A DNA stretch of 64,000 bases from Streptococcus sanguinis. GTDB lineage: Bacteria; Bacillota; Bacilli; Lactobacillales; Streptococcaceae. The position numbers and the translations under genes are program-made. The notes under the pieces are model-generated. The model did not search any database and was not told the DNA's origin. It saw nothing but the letters and a program-made list of their open reading frames with translations. The DNA is taken from positions 1,109,541 through 1,173,540 of the forward strand of contig NZ_CDMW01000001.1 of the NCBI RefSeq assembly GCF_001078705.1, in the 5' to 3' direction. Positions 27,963 through 39,839 of this stretch are shown in pieces; the stretch's first letter is position 1, and each line of letters starts with the position of its first letter.

Positions 27963-30122
27963 CTAGTCTTCTTTATGACTTTTCTTGATTCCTGCCAATC
28001 CAAAGAATCCTAAAACCATACCAACTAGGCTCAAGGTAACTGCTGATTCGCTGCCTGTTTGTGGTAGTTCTTTAGCTGCAGGGTCCTTAGTGAAGGTCTT
28101 GGCAACATGCACAGGCACTTGCTTAGTTTGATTTGGCGTGTTGGCCATTGGAGCTGCCTGTTTTGCAGGATCAGCTGCTTTAGCACCAGCTGGGTAGGAA
28201 GCCGCATTAGCCGGATCCGTTCCTTGCTTGATTTCTTCAATATCAGTGTAGCCATCACCATCTGTATCCTTAGTGGATGAAATAGAGATAGCACGTGAGT
28301 TTGGATTGATAACTGCATAGGTTGTCAAATCAGCTTTTGCAAGATAGTCTGCGAAAGCCACATCCATAGATGGTCCTTCCTCGCGAGGGCCGCCTAGCAT
28401 GGTATAGCCGTCACCACCAGCAGCCAAGAAGTCATTAGTCGTCAGATAATAAGTCTTATTTGGATCAAGAGGCTCATAAACACCAGTTTCTTTGTTCTTA
28501 ATCTCAATGTGAAGGACACGCTGATCAGCCGGCAGAGTAGTATCGTTGTAGACTTTAGCTCCAGATATTTGCAGGTAGCCACCGCTTGGTTCTAGCAAGG
28601 GTTGTCCGTTCTCATCCAGCACAGGCTTGCCATCTTTTTCCTGAAGAATAGAGCCCAGAGATTTGGCAAACATATCTGCAATATTTTGACCAGTTACCTT
28701 GATTTGAGAAATAGTATTCCCAAAAGGTAATACGGCGATAACATTTCCCTTGGTGATTGGCTTGTCTTTGGCAATAGTTTCGCGCAGGCCGCCTCCGTTA
28801 GTAACAGCTAAGTCTGTTTTATTGGCAAAGCCAGTTTGACCATAATCGTAGAGAGCATCGGCTACGACATTACCCAGATTGGTTTCGCGAACGCGGACAT
28901 TTTCACGATCGCCATTAAGCTCTACAGGGCTGTTTGCAACGATAACTTTGGCATTATCTGCGTCGTATCTGGCTTTAATCTTGCTGACCATGTCTGCTAC
29001 AACTGGGTCTGGAGCGACTTTCTTAGCTATTTCAGCAGGGATTTGCTGAGGATTGCCTAGCAGTTGATTGGCCTTGAAAGTCACTTTTCCGATATTGTGT
29101 AGGTAGCTACCGGTCTGGTTGTAGGTTACATTATCGCCATAAGTTGTAGAAGCTACTGTGTGGGAGTGGCCGTCAATAACGGTTACACGTTTGCCCTTGA
29201 GCTTAGGATTTTTGGAAAGGGCCTCAGATAAGGTTGAGCCGCGCCACTCAGTTGGAGTGGTCGTATCAATACCTAAGTGAGCCAGGACAACATAGTTTTT
29301 GTAGTTCTTTCCTTCTGCTGCTGCGCGTGCTTCAATTTCGTCAATAACCCGATTAACCTCTGTAATTGGATCAGTGAAGGTCACACCTTGGACGTTTTTA
29401 GGGTGAGTTTTTGTAGCAGTTTCTGGTGTTGTCACACCTATTACCACAAACTCATCTCCCTCAACCGCTGGGTCCTTGTCCACAATGGTAGATGCTTGGA
29501 AGACTCGAGCATTATTGGCGTAGGTGTTAGAACTGAGGAGTGGGAATTTAAGAATTTCCTTGTATTTCTTTGCCTCATCCAGACCAAAGTCAAACTCATG
29601 GTTACCAACTGCCATAGCATCGTAACCAATTTCATTAAGGATTTTCGCCCGTTCTTCCCCTTTTGAGCTATTGGAAATTGGCAACCCTTGGAAGGCATCA
29701 CCCGCATCCACGACTAGAACCTTAGGATTTTTAGCACGTTCTTCCTTGATAACAGTAGCTAGCTTGGCATCACCGATAACGCCTTTTTCTTCTACGATGC
29801 GGCCGTGCACATCGTTGGTATGGAGAATCGTAGCCTCTGGCAGATTTTCAGACTGGGCTGGTGCTGCAGCGGCTTCTGTCGCAGCTGGAGGAACCTGAGC
29901 AACTGCATCCTGACTAGTTGCTGCTGGTTTTTCTTCTTCTGAAGCTGCTGGAGCAGTTGGTTGCGCTTCAGAAGCTGTCTCAGCAGCTGGCTGATTGGTC
30001 AACTCCGTCGTTGCAGGTTCAGGACTAGCCTGAGCCTCTTCCGCAGAGACTTGATGCGCCAAAAAAGCAGGTGCCAAAAGCACTGTTGATAGAACAGGTA
30101 AGATGAAAAATTTCTTCTTCAT
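27963..30122 (-). CDS. Cell-wall-anchored 5'-nucleotidase (LPXTG)
   Basis: 719 residues from MKKKFFILPV. Signal peptide to about residue 27 (VSAEEA), an Ala/Glu/Pro/Thr-rich stretch to about 95, then the metallophosphatase domain: LHTNDVHGR near 105, DAGDAFQG near 142, GNHEFDFG near 172 and GHSHT near 318. The C-terminal nucleotidase domain holds TNGGGLRETI near 442 and TNDFLAAGGDG near 560. A calcium-type DTDGDGYTDIEEIKQGTDP repeat precedes LPQTG, a hydrophobic segment and a basic tail, a sortase A signal. Related S. sanguinis ecto-nucleotidases release adenosine outside the cell. Confidence 0.92.
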   Translation of the reverse strand: MKKKFFILPVLSTVLLAPAFLAHQVSAEEAQASPEPATTELTNQPAAETASEAQPTAPAASEEEKPAATSQDAVAQVPPAATEAAAAPAQSENLPEATILHTNDVHGRIVEEKGVIGDAKLATVIKEERAKNPKVLVVDAGDAFQGLPISNSSKGEERAKILNEIGYDAMAVGNHEFDFGLDEAKKYKEILKFPLLSSNTYANNARVFQASTIVDKDPAVEGDEFVVIGVTTPETATKTHPKNVQGVTFTDPITEVNRVIDEIEARAAAEGKNYKNYVVLAHLGIDTTTPTEWRGSTLSEALSKNPKLKGKRVTVIDGHSHTVASTTYGDNVTYNQTGSYLHNIGKVTFKANQLLGNPQQIPAEIAKKVAPDPVVADMVSKIKARYDADNAKVIVANSPVELNGDRENVRVRETNLGNVVADALYDYGQTGFANKTDLAVTNGGGLRETIAKDKPITKGNVIAVLPFGNTISQIKVTGQNIADMFAKSLGSILQEKDGKPVLDENGQPLLEPSGGYLQISGAKVYNDTTLPADQRVLHIEIKNKETGVYEPLDPNKTYYLTTNDFLAAGGDGYTMLGGPREEGPSMDVAFADYLAKADLTTYAVINPNSRAISISSTKDTDGDGYTDIEEIKQGTDPANAASYPAGAKAADPAKQAAPMANTPNQTKQVPVHVAKTFTKDPAAKELPQTGSESAVTLSLVGMVLGFFGLAGIKKSHKED

Positions 30123-30286
30123 ATTAACGAACACTCCTCTTTAGTATTTTGTTATATTATACATCTTTTCGGTTCAAAAAGGAACTAAACTACTACTATT
30201 TCAACAAACATTCGTATTTTCAGAAAATTCCCAGAAAGTTTTCTGTGTTAAAAAAGACCCTGAAATTCATCAGAGTCTTATTAGTA

Positions 30287-31555
30287 TTATCCTTCAAAGA
30301 CAACTTCCCCATCACAGATGGTAAACTTCACTTGGCCTTTAAGTTTTTCACCAACGAAAGGTGAATTGGCAGCCTTGGAGGCAAAATGGTCAGTCACAAG
30401 TATATCTGCTTCTGGGTCAAATATTGTCAAATCGGCTGGACCATCCTGAGCGATGAAGCCAGCATCAAAGCCATACAATTGAGCCGGATTAAGAGTCATT
30501 TTTTCCAAAAGTTCCATCAAACTCAGATGACCAGCCTCAACAAGGTAGGTCAGACCTAGAGAAAGCGAAGTCTCAAGACCAGTCATACCAGAAGGCGCCT
30601 GCGTGATATCGGCTACATTTTTCTCGTCAGCATGATGTGGAGCATGGTCCGTCGCAATGACAGAAATGACACCAGACTTGAGCCCCTCGATAACCGCCAG
30701 ACGGTCCGATTCTAAGCGCAGAGGTGGATTCATCTTAGCATTGCTGCCCTTGGTCAATAGCAGAGCTTCTGTCTTAGAGAAGTGCTGAGGTGCTGCTTCA
30801 GCAGTGACTTGAGCACCTAGCTTCTGAGCGAATTCCACAACCTTTACACTCTCAGCCTTGGACAAATGCTGGATATGCACATGAGCCTTTGCATCATAAG
30901 CAATCATGACATCGCGGGAAATCATGCTGTATTCTGCCACACCTGTCGCGCCGCAGATATGAAAATGCTCTTTGGCAATATGCTCATTGAAACCAAGGAT
31001 TCCGTTGAGATTGGGATCTTCCTCATGCAAGCTGATAAAGGTGTCATTTTTACGCGCTTCTACAAGGGCTTGGCGGACAATGCCAGCGTTGGTCAACGGA
31101 ATACCGTCATCAGAAAAACCTACTGCTCCTGCTGCCAAGAGACCTTGAAAATCTGTCAGATGCTGCCCGTCAAAATTCTCTGTAATCGTTGCGACCGACT
31201 TAATATGGATATTTTCACGACTAGCCGAGTCCAGTACTTCTTTCAGGGTTTCAACCGTAGAGATGGTCGGATTGGTATTGGCCATCATAACAACAGTCGT
31301 AAAGCCTCCTGCTGCTGCTGCCAAGGCCCCCGTATGAATATCTTCCTTATGAGTCTGGCCAGGCTCTCTAAAATGAACATGTATATCCACCAAACCAGGA
31401 GCCACAACCAAACCATTGGCATCAATAACTTTTGCATTTTCTTCCTGCAAATCTTGACCGATTTTGACAATTTTCTTCCCCTCGACCAAGAGGTCAGTAA
31501 TTTGGTCAAAACCAGTCTTAGGATCCATAACTCGTCCGTTTTTGATTAATAGCAT
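30287..31555 (-). CDS. pyrC: Dihydroorotase
   Basis: Closes carbamoyl aspartate to dihydroorotate in pyrimidine synthesis. 422 residues, type I dihydroorotase of the amidohydrolase superfamily: [17 protein letters not shown] near residue 57, the metal His residues in SLHEED and HIQHLS, and ATDHAPHH near 302. Start taken at the second of two adjacent ATGs. It heads no PyrR leader here; it stands at the end of the unit ung-mutX-pyrC, the usual streptococcal arrangement. Confidence 0.95.
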   Translation of the reverse strand: MLLIKNGRVMDPKTGFDQITDLLVEGKKIVKIGQDLQEENAKVIDANGLVVAPGLVDIHVHFREPGQTHKEDIHTGALAAAAGGFTTVVMMANTNPTISTVETLKEVLDSASRENIHIKSVATITENFDGQHLTDFQGLLAAGAVGFSDDGIPLTNAGIVRQALVEARKNDTFISLHEEDPNLNGILGFNEHIAKEHFHICGATGVAEYSMISRDVMIAYDAKAHVHIQHLSKAESVKVVEFAQKLGAQVTAEAAPQHFSKTEALLLTKGSNAKMNPPLRLESDRLAVIEGLKSGVISVIATDHAPHHADEKNVADITQAPSGMTGLETSLSLGLTYLVEAGHLSLMELLEKMTLNPAQLYGFDAGFIAQDGPADLTIFDPEADILVTDHFASKAANSPFVGEKLKGQVKFTICDGEVVFEG

Positions 31556-31567
31556 CATCTTATCTCC

Positions 31568-32032
31568 TTATTCGTAAAAGTCCACCTGCGTATCCAACAG
31601 TTTATCACCGTCATAAACAAACTTTGCAGAAAAGAAAGGCTTGTCTTCTAGAAGCCACTCAACAAAGGTATGATCGCCTTCCCAGGTTGGTTTAGATAAA
31701 ACCTGGTCATAGGGCACCCATTCCAAAGTCCCTTCGTTGCATTCAATCAGTTCACCCTCGAACTCAGTCACCATGAAGACATAGGTGTACCAGTCCAAGT
31801 CGGGAGTAAACTCTGGAAAAGTGATAACTCCTTTGAGAACAGGTTTAGCTTTTAGACCTGTTTCCTCTAGAATCTCACGTGCAGCACATTCTTGCGGAGT
31901 TTCTCCTCGCTCTAGCTTGCCACCGACACCAATCCACTTCCCAGCATGAACATCGTTGGGCTTTTTGTTGCGGTGCAGCATGAGAAACTCTTGACCATTA
32001 TCGATATAACAAATCGTTGCTAACTGAACCAT
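31568..32032 (-). CDS. mutX: 8-oxo-dGTP diphosphatase (Nudix)
   Basis: 154 residues from MVQLATICYIDNGQEFLML, equal in length and very like pneumococcal MutX. Nudix box GGKLERGETPQECAAREILEETG near residue 37 is complete (given here in parts: GGKLERGET, then REILEETG). Removes oxidised dGTP to prevent A:T to C:G changes. It starts eight bases past ung, a DNA-repair gene, and runs into pyrC. Confidence 0.92.
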   Translation of the reverse strand: MVQLATICYIDNGQEFLMLHRNKKPNDVHAGKWIGVGGKLERGETPQECAAREILEETGLKAKPVLKGVITFPEFTPDLDWYTYVFMVTEFEGELIECNEGTLEWVPYDQVLSKPTWEGDHTFVEWLLEDKPFFSAKFVYDGDKLLDTQVDFYE

Positions 32033-32040
32033 ACTACCTC

Positions 32041-32694
32041 CTAAGCTAACCAATTGATAGGCTCCAAGCCCTTAGCCACTAAAAAATCATTGGTACGTGA
32101 AAAAGGTTTGCTGCCAAAGAAACCACGATACGCAGACAGCGGACTTGGGTGAGCTGACTCGATAATCAAATGTTGGGAATTGCTAATCAGGGCTTTTTTC
32201 TTGCGGGCGTAAGAACCCCAAAGGATAAAGACAACTGGAACAGTCTTTTCATTGACTACCTTGATAATTGCATCTGTGAATGGCTCCCAGATTAAGCCGG
32301 CATGCGCATTGGCCTGACCAGCAGGCACTGTCAGACCAGCATTGAGCAAGAGAACACCTTGCTGAGCCCAGGAAGTCAAATCATGCGACTCCTTCACTCC
32401 GATATCGTCAGCCAGTTCTTTGAGAATATTCTGCAAAGAAGGCGGAGCTGGAATGTCATCAGGTACAGAAAAACTCAAGCCTTGTGCCTGTCTCGGTCCG
32501 TGGTAGGGATCCTGCCCCAAAATAACCACCTTAACATCCGCTAAATCTGTCGTCTGAATCGCATTAAACACCTTTTCCCGAGGTGGGTAAATGGTCCCTG
32601 AAGCATACACTTCGTCTAAAAAATGATTGATTTTTGCAAAATAACCTTCCGGCAGCTGCTCCTTAATCAAAGCATGCCAAGCTGAATGCTTCAT
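32041..32694 (-). CDS. ung: Uracil-DNA glycosylase
   Basis: Removes uracil from DNA. 217 residues with the water-activating motif [18 protein letters not shown] near residue 59, LLLNAGLTV near 115 and the leucine-loop motif [13 protein letters not shown] near 183. First gene of ung-mutX-pyrC on the minus strand. Confidence 0.97.
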   Translation of the reverse strand: MKHSAWHALIKEQLPEGYFAKINHFLDEVYASGTIYPPREKVFNAIQTTDLADVKVVILGQDPYHGPRQAQGLSFSVPDDIPAPPSLQNILKELADDIGVKESHDLTSWAQQGVLLLNAGLTVPAGQANAHAGLIWEPFTDAIIKVVNEKTVPVVFILWGSYARKKKALISNSQHLIIESAHPSPLSAYRGFFGSKPFSRTNDFLVAKGLEPINWLA

Positions 32695-32729
32695 ACATGT
32701 CTCCTCTCATTTCCTACGATAAAATTCTC

Positions 32730-33482
32730 TTACCTAATCCACCTAAGCGCTCTTCTTAATTCTGCTGTGCCATTTTCCAGAAAACAAGAACCGTGGGCTA
32801 GGATGATTTTCTCCGGTTGCCAAGCCAGCATCTGCTTCAAACACTCTCTGGCTTCTTTTTGATGACCGATAAAAGTCATACGGTAGTCAATAGGTGTCTG
32901 ACCGTCCGGAGCTGCAACTCGAACTAATTTATAAAACTTGCTGCGAAGCGGACTTGGAAAACGGTCTGTTTGAAAATTCTCAATCAAATCTGTCAAAATC
33001 AAGGTTCGACTGTCCTTGTGAAAAAAGACCACTTCCTCAATATAAGTACTTCCCTTGAAAACCAACTGATCTATCTGGTCTGCCCAAACTTCAGGAGCCT
33101 CATTCGTCAGCTTTTCATCAAAAGAGACTGGGATTTTCTGCTTGGCCGCTCTCTCCTCAACTCCTGGGCTAGACCAAGCAATTGCCTCCGGATAGCGCTT
33201 CTTCCAGTCAGCAATATAAGCATAGTGAATCTTATTAGGAGAAACAAGATGCGAAACCGGACCCAAAGCGTCTAACTGGTCAAACAAAACTTGATTTGGC
33301 TGGATTGGTGAATGACACCAGAGCTGGCCGTTTGCTAACTTAATAACAGTCATGCGGGTAGAAAAAGGCAACTTTGTCAGCACCGCATCCATTTCAATCA
33401 AATCACCGTCGGCAATCCAGATATTCTCAGCAATGGGCTTCAAGCTATAAAGCGGTTCATAGATAGGAACAGGTCTTTTCAT
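32730..33482 (-). CDS. DUF4336 family protein
   Basis: 250 residues, soluble. The pattern of strands with VSPNKIHYAY near 80, LILTDLIENF near 155 and ILAHGSCF near 230 resembles a metallo-beta-lactamase-type fold in which most metal ligands are lost, which is how DUF4336 is described. Enzymatic role unknown. Its ATG overlaps the stop of the upstream membrane protein gene (ATGA), so the two are coupled. Confidence 0.7.
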   Translation of the reverse strand: MKRPVPIYEPLYSLKPIAENIWIADGDLIEMDAVLTKLPFSTRMTVIKLANGQLWCHSPIQPNQVLFDQLDALGPVSHLVSPNKIHYAYIADWKKRYPEAIAWSSPGVEERAAKQKIPVSFDEKLTNEAPEVWADQIDQLVFKGSTYIEEVVFFHKDSRTLILTDLIENFQTDRFPSPLRSKFYKLVRVAAPDGQTPIDYRMTFIGHQKEARECLKQMLAWQPEKIILAHGSCFLENGTAELRRALRWIR

Positions 33483-35017
33483 TCTAAAGACTCCTTCTTT
33501 CTAGTCCAAAAGCGAAACTTCCCTAGAGATTGAGGGTACTGGGCTAATCCTAGTGCGGACAGAATTAGAATCTGTGGCAAAAACTGAATCAGATAACGCG
33601 TCTTTCCTCCCTCAAAAATTTGCAGAAAAAGCAGGCCGCCAAAAACAGCTAAGGTTAGAAAATTCAGTTCGTCACTGGATCGATATTTCCAAAGAGCAAA
33701 GACAAGTCCTGCCGCCATGACAATCCAAACCACCTGCTTGGACAGCGAGAAATAGACAAATTCTGACTTGTCAGTGTTCAGTAAGAAGTCACGGACAAAC
33801 TGAGTTAAAGGATTATCTTTCGTATCTTGGTAAAAAGGCGATATATAAGGCGTCTTTTCATTTTCGACACTGCGGTAGAGCCAGCCCAAATCTCCTTCTG
33901 CTACAGTCAGAGACTGCTTGTGGAAGAGATGATGAGCTAAAGTCAAAGGATTATAATCGCTCAAGCGCCGCTTGATTTCCTTGATAACATATTCCTTAGC
34001 AAACATGCCATTGTTATAATCATATTGCTTATCGGGCTCAATATACTGCAAGAGCCCTTCTTTCATATCTTCCTGATTGTGGCCATTGAAGGTCAGACCT
34101 AGATTGATAAAGAGCAGGGGACCTTTTGCCAATCCCTCTCCCTCCATAATCGGCACTTCATTCTGATGCTTGGAGCAGTAATGCAGCGGAGCATAGCTAA
34201 TCGCAAAACTGCAAGCAAAAACGACTAGTGTCAGAAAGAACTTCTTCCAGTTCTTTTTGAAAAAGAGAACTCCGAAGACAGCTATCAGCAGAATCATTAC
34301 TGTTGGTCTAAAGAAGAAAGCCAGACTAGTCATCAGCCCAAGCAAAATACTGCGCCAAACCAGCTGTCGGCTTGATTCCTCTCCCTTCAGCAATCCCAGA
34401 ACTAGGAAAATCTGCAAACTGATGAAAGGCAGAGGCGGAATATCGGTATACATTGAAAAGAAATAAGGAGAAAAGCCCAGTAAAAGCACATATAAACTAA
34501 AGACAACATCTGCAGTCTTTTGGGAAAAATACTTTTGGCAGCCCTTATAGAGAATCAAGGCCGTTACGTTAGTATAAACAATATTCAAGGCCTGCATGAC
34601 CCATAGACCAGATTCCCCAAATACATTAAAGAAAAAACGCTCGTAAAGAAAGAGTGAGACATTGTTAGGGTTGCGGGTCAAATAGCTGGAAATGGAACTT
34701 TCTTTCAGAGTTTTGAAAGCCCCTGTAAAGACAACTGCTGCATCCCGCCTAATCAAAAGCTCTGCTGAAAAGAGCATAATCAGCTGAAAAATAAAGGCGG
34801 CTAGCATAATAAGAAGTTTATGCTTCATCAGCCAATGATAAGCTTTTCCTAGCAAATGCCGATAGCGATAGCCTAGATACGCTAACCCAGCAAAAGCAAT
34901 AATAGCTATACTATTCAGCTCTGAAACATGCCATATGGCAATCAGAAACCAGTGAACAGCCGTAATCAGCATAACTTTCTGTAATATTGAAAAGGATAGA
35001 TGATAAATCTTAGACAT
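33479..35017 (-). CDS. Polytopic membrane protein, GT-C glycosyltransferase-like
   Basis: 512 residues with ten or more hydrophobic segments. The first extracytoplasmic loop contains RRDAAVVFTGAF near residue 90, placing acidic residues after an early membrane helix as in GT-C lipid-linked sugar transferases (the family-39 type), and the C-terminal part has GGKTRYLIQFLPQ near 468, a common ending block of that group. It would act on a lipid-linked sugar outside the membrane. The substrate is unknown and no polysaccharide cluster lies near. Coupled to the DUF4336 gene. Confidence 0.6.
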   Translation of the reverse strand: MSKIYHLSFSILQKVMLITAVHWFLIAIWHVSELNSIAIIAFAGLAYLGYRYRHLLGKAYHWLMKHKLLIMLAAFIFQLIMLFSAELLIRRDAAVVFTGAFKTLKESSISSYLTRNPNNVSLFLYERFFFNVFGESGLWVMQALNIVYTNVTALILYKGCQKYFSQKTADVVFSLYVLLLGFSPYFFSMYTDIPPLPFISLQIFLVLGLLKGEESSRQLVWRSILLGLMTSLAFFFRPTVMILLIAVFGVLFFKKNWKKFFLTLVVFACSFAISYAPLHYCSKHQNEVPIMEGEGLAKGPLLFINLGLTFNGHNQEDMKEGLLQYIEPDKQYDYNNGMFAKEYVIKEIKRRLSDYNPLTLAHHLFHKQSLTVAEGDLGWLYRSVENEKTPYISPFYQDTKDNPLTQFVRDFLLNTDKSEFVYFSLSKQVVWIVMAAGLVFALWKYRSSDELNFLTLAVFGGLLFLQIFEGGKTRYLIQFLPQILILSALGLAQYPQSLGKFRFWTRKKESLE

Positions 35018-35083
35018 AGCTCTATTATACCAAACACCGAGACTTTAAGCCATTTTTAAAGGCAATACAAGGACGTTTTACTG

Positions 35084-35118
35084 AAAAATGACCTGAATAA
35101 AGGTCAGATCATTTTATT
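35084..35118 (-). terminator. pyrE terminator
   Basis: On the minus strand AAATGATCTGACCT pairs with AGGTCATTTT around a short loop, ahead of T residues; located eleven bases after the pyrE stop. Confidence 0.7.
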
Positions 35119-35128
35119 TGTATTCGGT

Positions 35129-35758
35129 CTAATCTTGCCAATTTTCTTGGTCATGCTTAAATTTCTCAAGCAAGGCCAAGCCTTCAGGACTGACATACCC
35201 TTCTGCTTCAGCCAGAGTGATTAGCTCAGTGTAGTTAGAAAGGGTTATTAATTTCACACCCGCTTCATTGAAGTTCTTTTCTGCCTTTGGCAGCTCATAG
35301 GTAAAGATAGCCGCCGCACCAATCACATCCGCACCTTCACGTTTAGCGGCAGCAATCGCATCCAAGACCGAACCACCCGTCGAGATTAAGTCTTCAATGA
35401 CAACCATCTTCTGTCCAGGCACTACGCGACCTTCGATTTGATTGCCCGCTCCGTGATCTTTTGGTTTGCTGCGGATATAGGCAAATGGCAGGTTCATTTT
35501 ATCTGCAATAATAGCTCCGTGAGGAATACCTGCTGTCGCAGTTCCAGCAATGACTTCTACATCTGGAAATTCCGCTCGAATCTTTTCGACAAAACCATCT
35601 TCAATCAAGGTCCGAGTTTCTGGATAAGCCAAGGTCACTCGGTTGTCCGTATATATAGGTGACTTGATGCCCGACGCCCATGTAAAAGGTTCTTCTGGCT
35701 TCAAATACACAGCTTTGATGTTCAATAAATCACGCGCAATCTCTTTTGCTAAAGTCAT
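35129..35758 (-). CDS. pyrE: Orotate phosphoribosyltransferase
   Basis: Joins orotate to PRPP to give OMP. 209 residues with [13 protein letters not shown] near residue 28 and the PRPP-binding loop [16 protein letters not shown] near 119; the flexible-loop lysines lie in [15 protein letters not shown]. Follows pyrF by 79 bases in the attenuated pyrFE unit. Confidence 0.96.
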   Translation of the reverse strand: MTLAKEIARDLLNIKAVYLKPEEPFTWASGIKSPIYTDNRVTLAYPETRTLIEDGFVEKIRAEFPDVEVIAGTATAGIPHGAIIADKMNLPFAYIRSKPKDHGAGNQIEGRVVPGQKMVVIEDLISTGGSVLDAIAAAKREGADVIGAAAIFTYELPKAEKNFNEAGVKLITLSNYTELITLAEAEGYVSPEGLALLEKFKHDQENWQD

Positions 35759-35837
35759 TTTTTGCTCCTTATAAATTTGAATGTTTATGATGCTGTCAAT
35801 TTCGTATAACGATTTAAATCGTATCTCTTGTTCTTAC

Positions 35838-36530
35838 TTAGCTATTCCACTGCTTCTTGATCTCATGGTAAGCATCCCAAGGATTTTCAGCTTGGATAAT
35901 CGGACGGCCGACTACAATATAATCACTTCCGATTTGATGGGCTTCCTGCGGAGTCATGACCCGCTTTTGGTCACCGATTTCTGATCCAGCTGGCCGAATA
36001 CCCGGCGTCACACAGAGAAAGTCATTTGCAGTAGCCGCCTTAATCAGTTCAACTTCTTGAGCCGAACAAACGACGCCATCCAAGCCAGCTTCTTTAGCCT
36101 TCCGAGCGTAATTGACAACTGACTCCTGAACCGTAGTCTGGATATTTTGGCAATCACGCATATCTTCCTCACTGGTCGAGGTCAGCTGAGTCACCGCAAC
36201 CAACTTAGCATTATCTCCCAAAACCTTCTTGGCTTCGCTCATCATCTCCACACCGCCTGCCGCATGGACCGTGACCATGTCGATGCCAAATGTTCCTAAG
36301 ACAGACATGGCTGAGCGCACCGTATTGGGAATGTCGTGCAGTTTCAGATCCAAGAAAATGCTGTGTCCAAGACCTTTCAAATAATGAACGATTTCTGGAC
36401 CAATGGCATAGAAGAATTCCATGCCGATTTTGACATAAAGCTTTTCATCTTCCGGAAAATGCTCCAAGAACTCTTTGACATCGTCAAAAGATGGAAAGTC
36501 GAGGGCGATAATAGGCCGTTCTTCACGCAT
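35838..36530 (-). CDS. pyrF: Orotidine 5'-phosphate decarboxylase
   Basis: Converts OMP to UMP. 230 residues from [13 protein letters not shown]; the start at 36530 has GGAG upstream, while the frame extension to 36599 is not conserved. The catalytic array [10 protein letters not shown] near residue 60 contains the Asp-Lys-Asp residues. The C-terminal phosphate-binding part reads VTPGIRP near 180 and IVVGRPI near 209. First gene after the PyrR attenuator. Confidence 0.96.
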   Translation of the reverse strand: MREERPIIALDFPSFDDVKEFLEHFPEDEKLYVKIGMEFFYAIGPEIVHYLKGLGHSIFLDLKLHDIPNTVRSAMSVLGTFGIDMVTVHAAGGVEMMSEAKKVLGDNAKLVAVTQLTSTSEEDMRDCQNIQTTVQESVVNYARKAKEAGLDGVVCSAQEVELIKAATANDFLCVTPGIRPAGSEIGDQKRVMTPQEAHQIGSDYIVVGRPIIQAENPWDAYHEIKKQWNS

Positions 36531-36623
36531 GAGGGGAAAATCTCCTTTTAAATTATTATCTTCAAAAAAGTCCATTAGGCATTTATATCTCAAAACCAAC
36601 CTTCACATTAGGCTTAGAGACAT

Positions 36624-36651
36624 AGAAAAAACCTTGCCCGAGAGCAAGGTT
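36624..36651 (-). terminator. Attenuator terminator of the pyrFE unit
   Basis: Minus strand AACCTTGC / GCAAGGTT with a short loop and a run of T. It lies between the PyrR-binding loop and the pyrF start, and its left arm repeats the AAGG of the binding loop region, as in other PyrR attenuators. Confidence 0.85.
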
Positions 36652-36691
36652 ACACGAAAATGTGGCAGTATCTGCCATTCAAACGTATGTA

Positions 36692-36710
36692 CCTTAGTAG
36701 CCTCTCTGGA
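36692..36710 (-). promoter_or_regulatory. PyrR-binding loop (pyrFE leader)
   Basis: Minus strand reads TCCAGAGAGGCTACTAAGG, an exact fit to the conserved PyrR anti-antiterminator motif (UCCAGAGAGGCU...AAGG). With UMP bound, PyrR should hold this loop and let the downstream terminator form, switching off pyrFE. Confidence 0.9.
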
Positions 36711-36735
36711 CTTCTTTAAAGGTTATATTTAGTTC

Positions 36736-36764
36736 ATTCTATAATTTCACGGCAGGATTGTCAA
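36736..36764 (-). promoter_or_regulatory. pyrFE promoter
   Basis: Minus strand TTGACA (36759-36764) and TAGAAT (36736-36741), 17 bases apart; upstream of the PyrR loop and just after pyrD. Confidence 0.8.
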
Positions 36765-36778
36765 GTAAAAATGTAACT

Positions 36779-38535
<1,757 letters not shown>

Positions 38536-38555
38536 GACAACCTCACTTTCTACAA

Positions 38556-38580
38556 GAAAAAACCTCGCCGCAGCAAGGTT
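38556..38580 (-). terminator. Attenuator terminator of the pyrKD unit
   Basis: Minus strand AACCTTGCTGCGGCGAGGTT followed by six T, placed between the PyrR loop and pyrK. Confidence 0.85.
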
Positions 38581-38626
38581 TCGCAAAAAACAAGGCAGCC
38601 AACTGCCTCTTATACCGTTTTTCCTA

Positions 38627-38645
38627 CCTTGCAGCCTCACTGGAC
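38627..38645 (-). promoter_or_regulatory. PyrR-binding loop (pyrKD leader)
   Basis: Minus strand GTCCAGTGAGGCTGCAAGG matches the PyrR-binding motif, with AGTGAGG for AGAGAGG. Together with the downstream terminator it forms a second independent PyrR switch. Confidence 0.88.
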
Positions 38646-38669
38646 TTGATTAAAGGTTAAATTGTAAAC

Positions 38670-38698
38670 ATTATATCGTTAGAGATGAGGAATGTCAA
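38670..38698 (-). promoter_or_regulatory. pyrKD promoter
   Basis: Consensus TTGACA (38693-38698) and TATAAT (38670-38675) separated by exactly 17 bases on the minus strand. Confidence 0.9.
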
Positions 38699-38910
38699 GG
38701 CATAAAAATATCAGAATTTTCACATTTCCGACTTACCTCAGCTTTACCAGTCCTTGTCAAATTCGCTACTTACATCTGCTAGACAAAAGCTTCCATCCTC
38801 CTGTCTTCTGAAAACCAAGGCTACTCTATCACTTTTTCGTTCAGTATCTGATTATTATTCGGAATAACATGTCTGCATGTTTTTGTGTTGAAAGAGAGCC
38901 ATTATTCGTT

Positions 38911-39729
38911 TTATCTTTCTGTTCTCTCAATGTGGCTATCTGCTATCGTTAAACGGTAAATTCCGTCTTCTTCACGATGTAAAGTTAGATGAACCCATTC
39001 ATTTTTATAAACTTCATCTGATGTTACGTATCTAAGGTCTAAGCCAATATAATGACTACTTTCTGAATCTAAGTGAGAAATGAAGACTTCTGATTCCTGA
39101 GGAAGTCCAAACAATTGAATGATTTCTTCATAAGACATACCGGGTTTGCCTGTACTCTCGTCACGAACTTGTAAGCTGGAAATTTCATCCTTTGTCCAGA
39201 GATGGGAACTATCTTCCTTTGGTAAACTTGGATATAGTTCATCAATAATATGCGCACTCTTCCTAATAAGATGATAGTTTGACCCATTTTTTTCAAATGT
39301 CAAACTTAAATTGCTTCTATGATAGTCTTGCTTAGCTTCGCTAAAATAAGTTAATTCAATATTGTCATCTATTTCACTATAAAAAAAGCTAGTAGCTTTG
39401 CCATGTTTTTCCAGCACTTCATCCAAAGAAACTCCAGCTTGGCCAGTAGAAGTATCCTTAATTTGCAGATTGATTATTTCGTCAGTTGACCACTTGAAGC
39501 TATAGTTTCCTTTATCTAAGACTTTATCTTCTAACTGAAGCTCGTCTGACGATTTTTGAGGAAGAGATGAGGTATTACTGTTTTGCCCAAGACTCTCATA
39601 AGCAGACTTAATCCCCCACATAAATAACACATTCCCAAATGCAATCATTATGCAAATTATCATAAATACTATAAAAATTGCAATTGGTAAAACCACTGAA
39701 CGATTCTTGTAATCATCATCTTTATCCAT
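38911..39729 (-). CDS. Hypothetical membrane-anchored protein with two tandem repeats
   Basis: 272 residues. One N-terminal membrane segment (about 13-40), a short polar linker, then two related domains of about 85 residues: the first starts WSTDEIINLQIKDTSTGQAG near 80, the second WTKDEISSLQVRDESTGKPG near 175. Each continues with a V/MSxxE(V/I)-x-x-x-(H/F)G helix, resembling the small BLIP/SmpA-like repeats of lipoproteins and surface proteins. It is therefore probably exposed outside the membrane, tail first. Function unknown; no operon partners. Confidence 0.65.
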   Translation of the reverse strand: MDKDDDYKNRSVVLPIAIFIVFMIICIMIAFGNVLFMWGIKSAYESLGQNSNTSSLPQKSSDELQLEDKVLDKGNYSFKWSTDEIINLQIKDTSTGQAGVSLDEVLEKHGKATSFFYSEIDDNIELTYFSEAKQDYHRSNLSLTFEKNGSNYHLIRKSAHIIDELYPSLPKEDSSHLWTKDEISSLQVRDESTGKPGMSYEEIIQLFGLPQESEVFISHLDSESSHYIGLDLRYVTSDEVYKNEWVHLTLHREEDGIYRLTIADSHIERTER

Positions 39730-39839
39730 ATCGCCCTCCTTATTTCCTTCATTTTAGCACAGGGAACCATAGCAAGCAAACATTTTCTAATCTTCAGATT
39801 TATCGGGAAAAAATCCCCAGTTTGTGATAAAATAGTCCT

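Noticed and set aside
30866-31549. 227-codon plus-strand frame in pyrC
   Set aside because: Antisense of the conserved dihydroorotase gene; no start signal or recognisable product.
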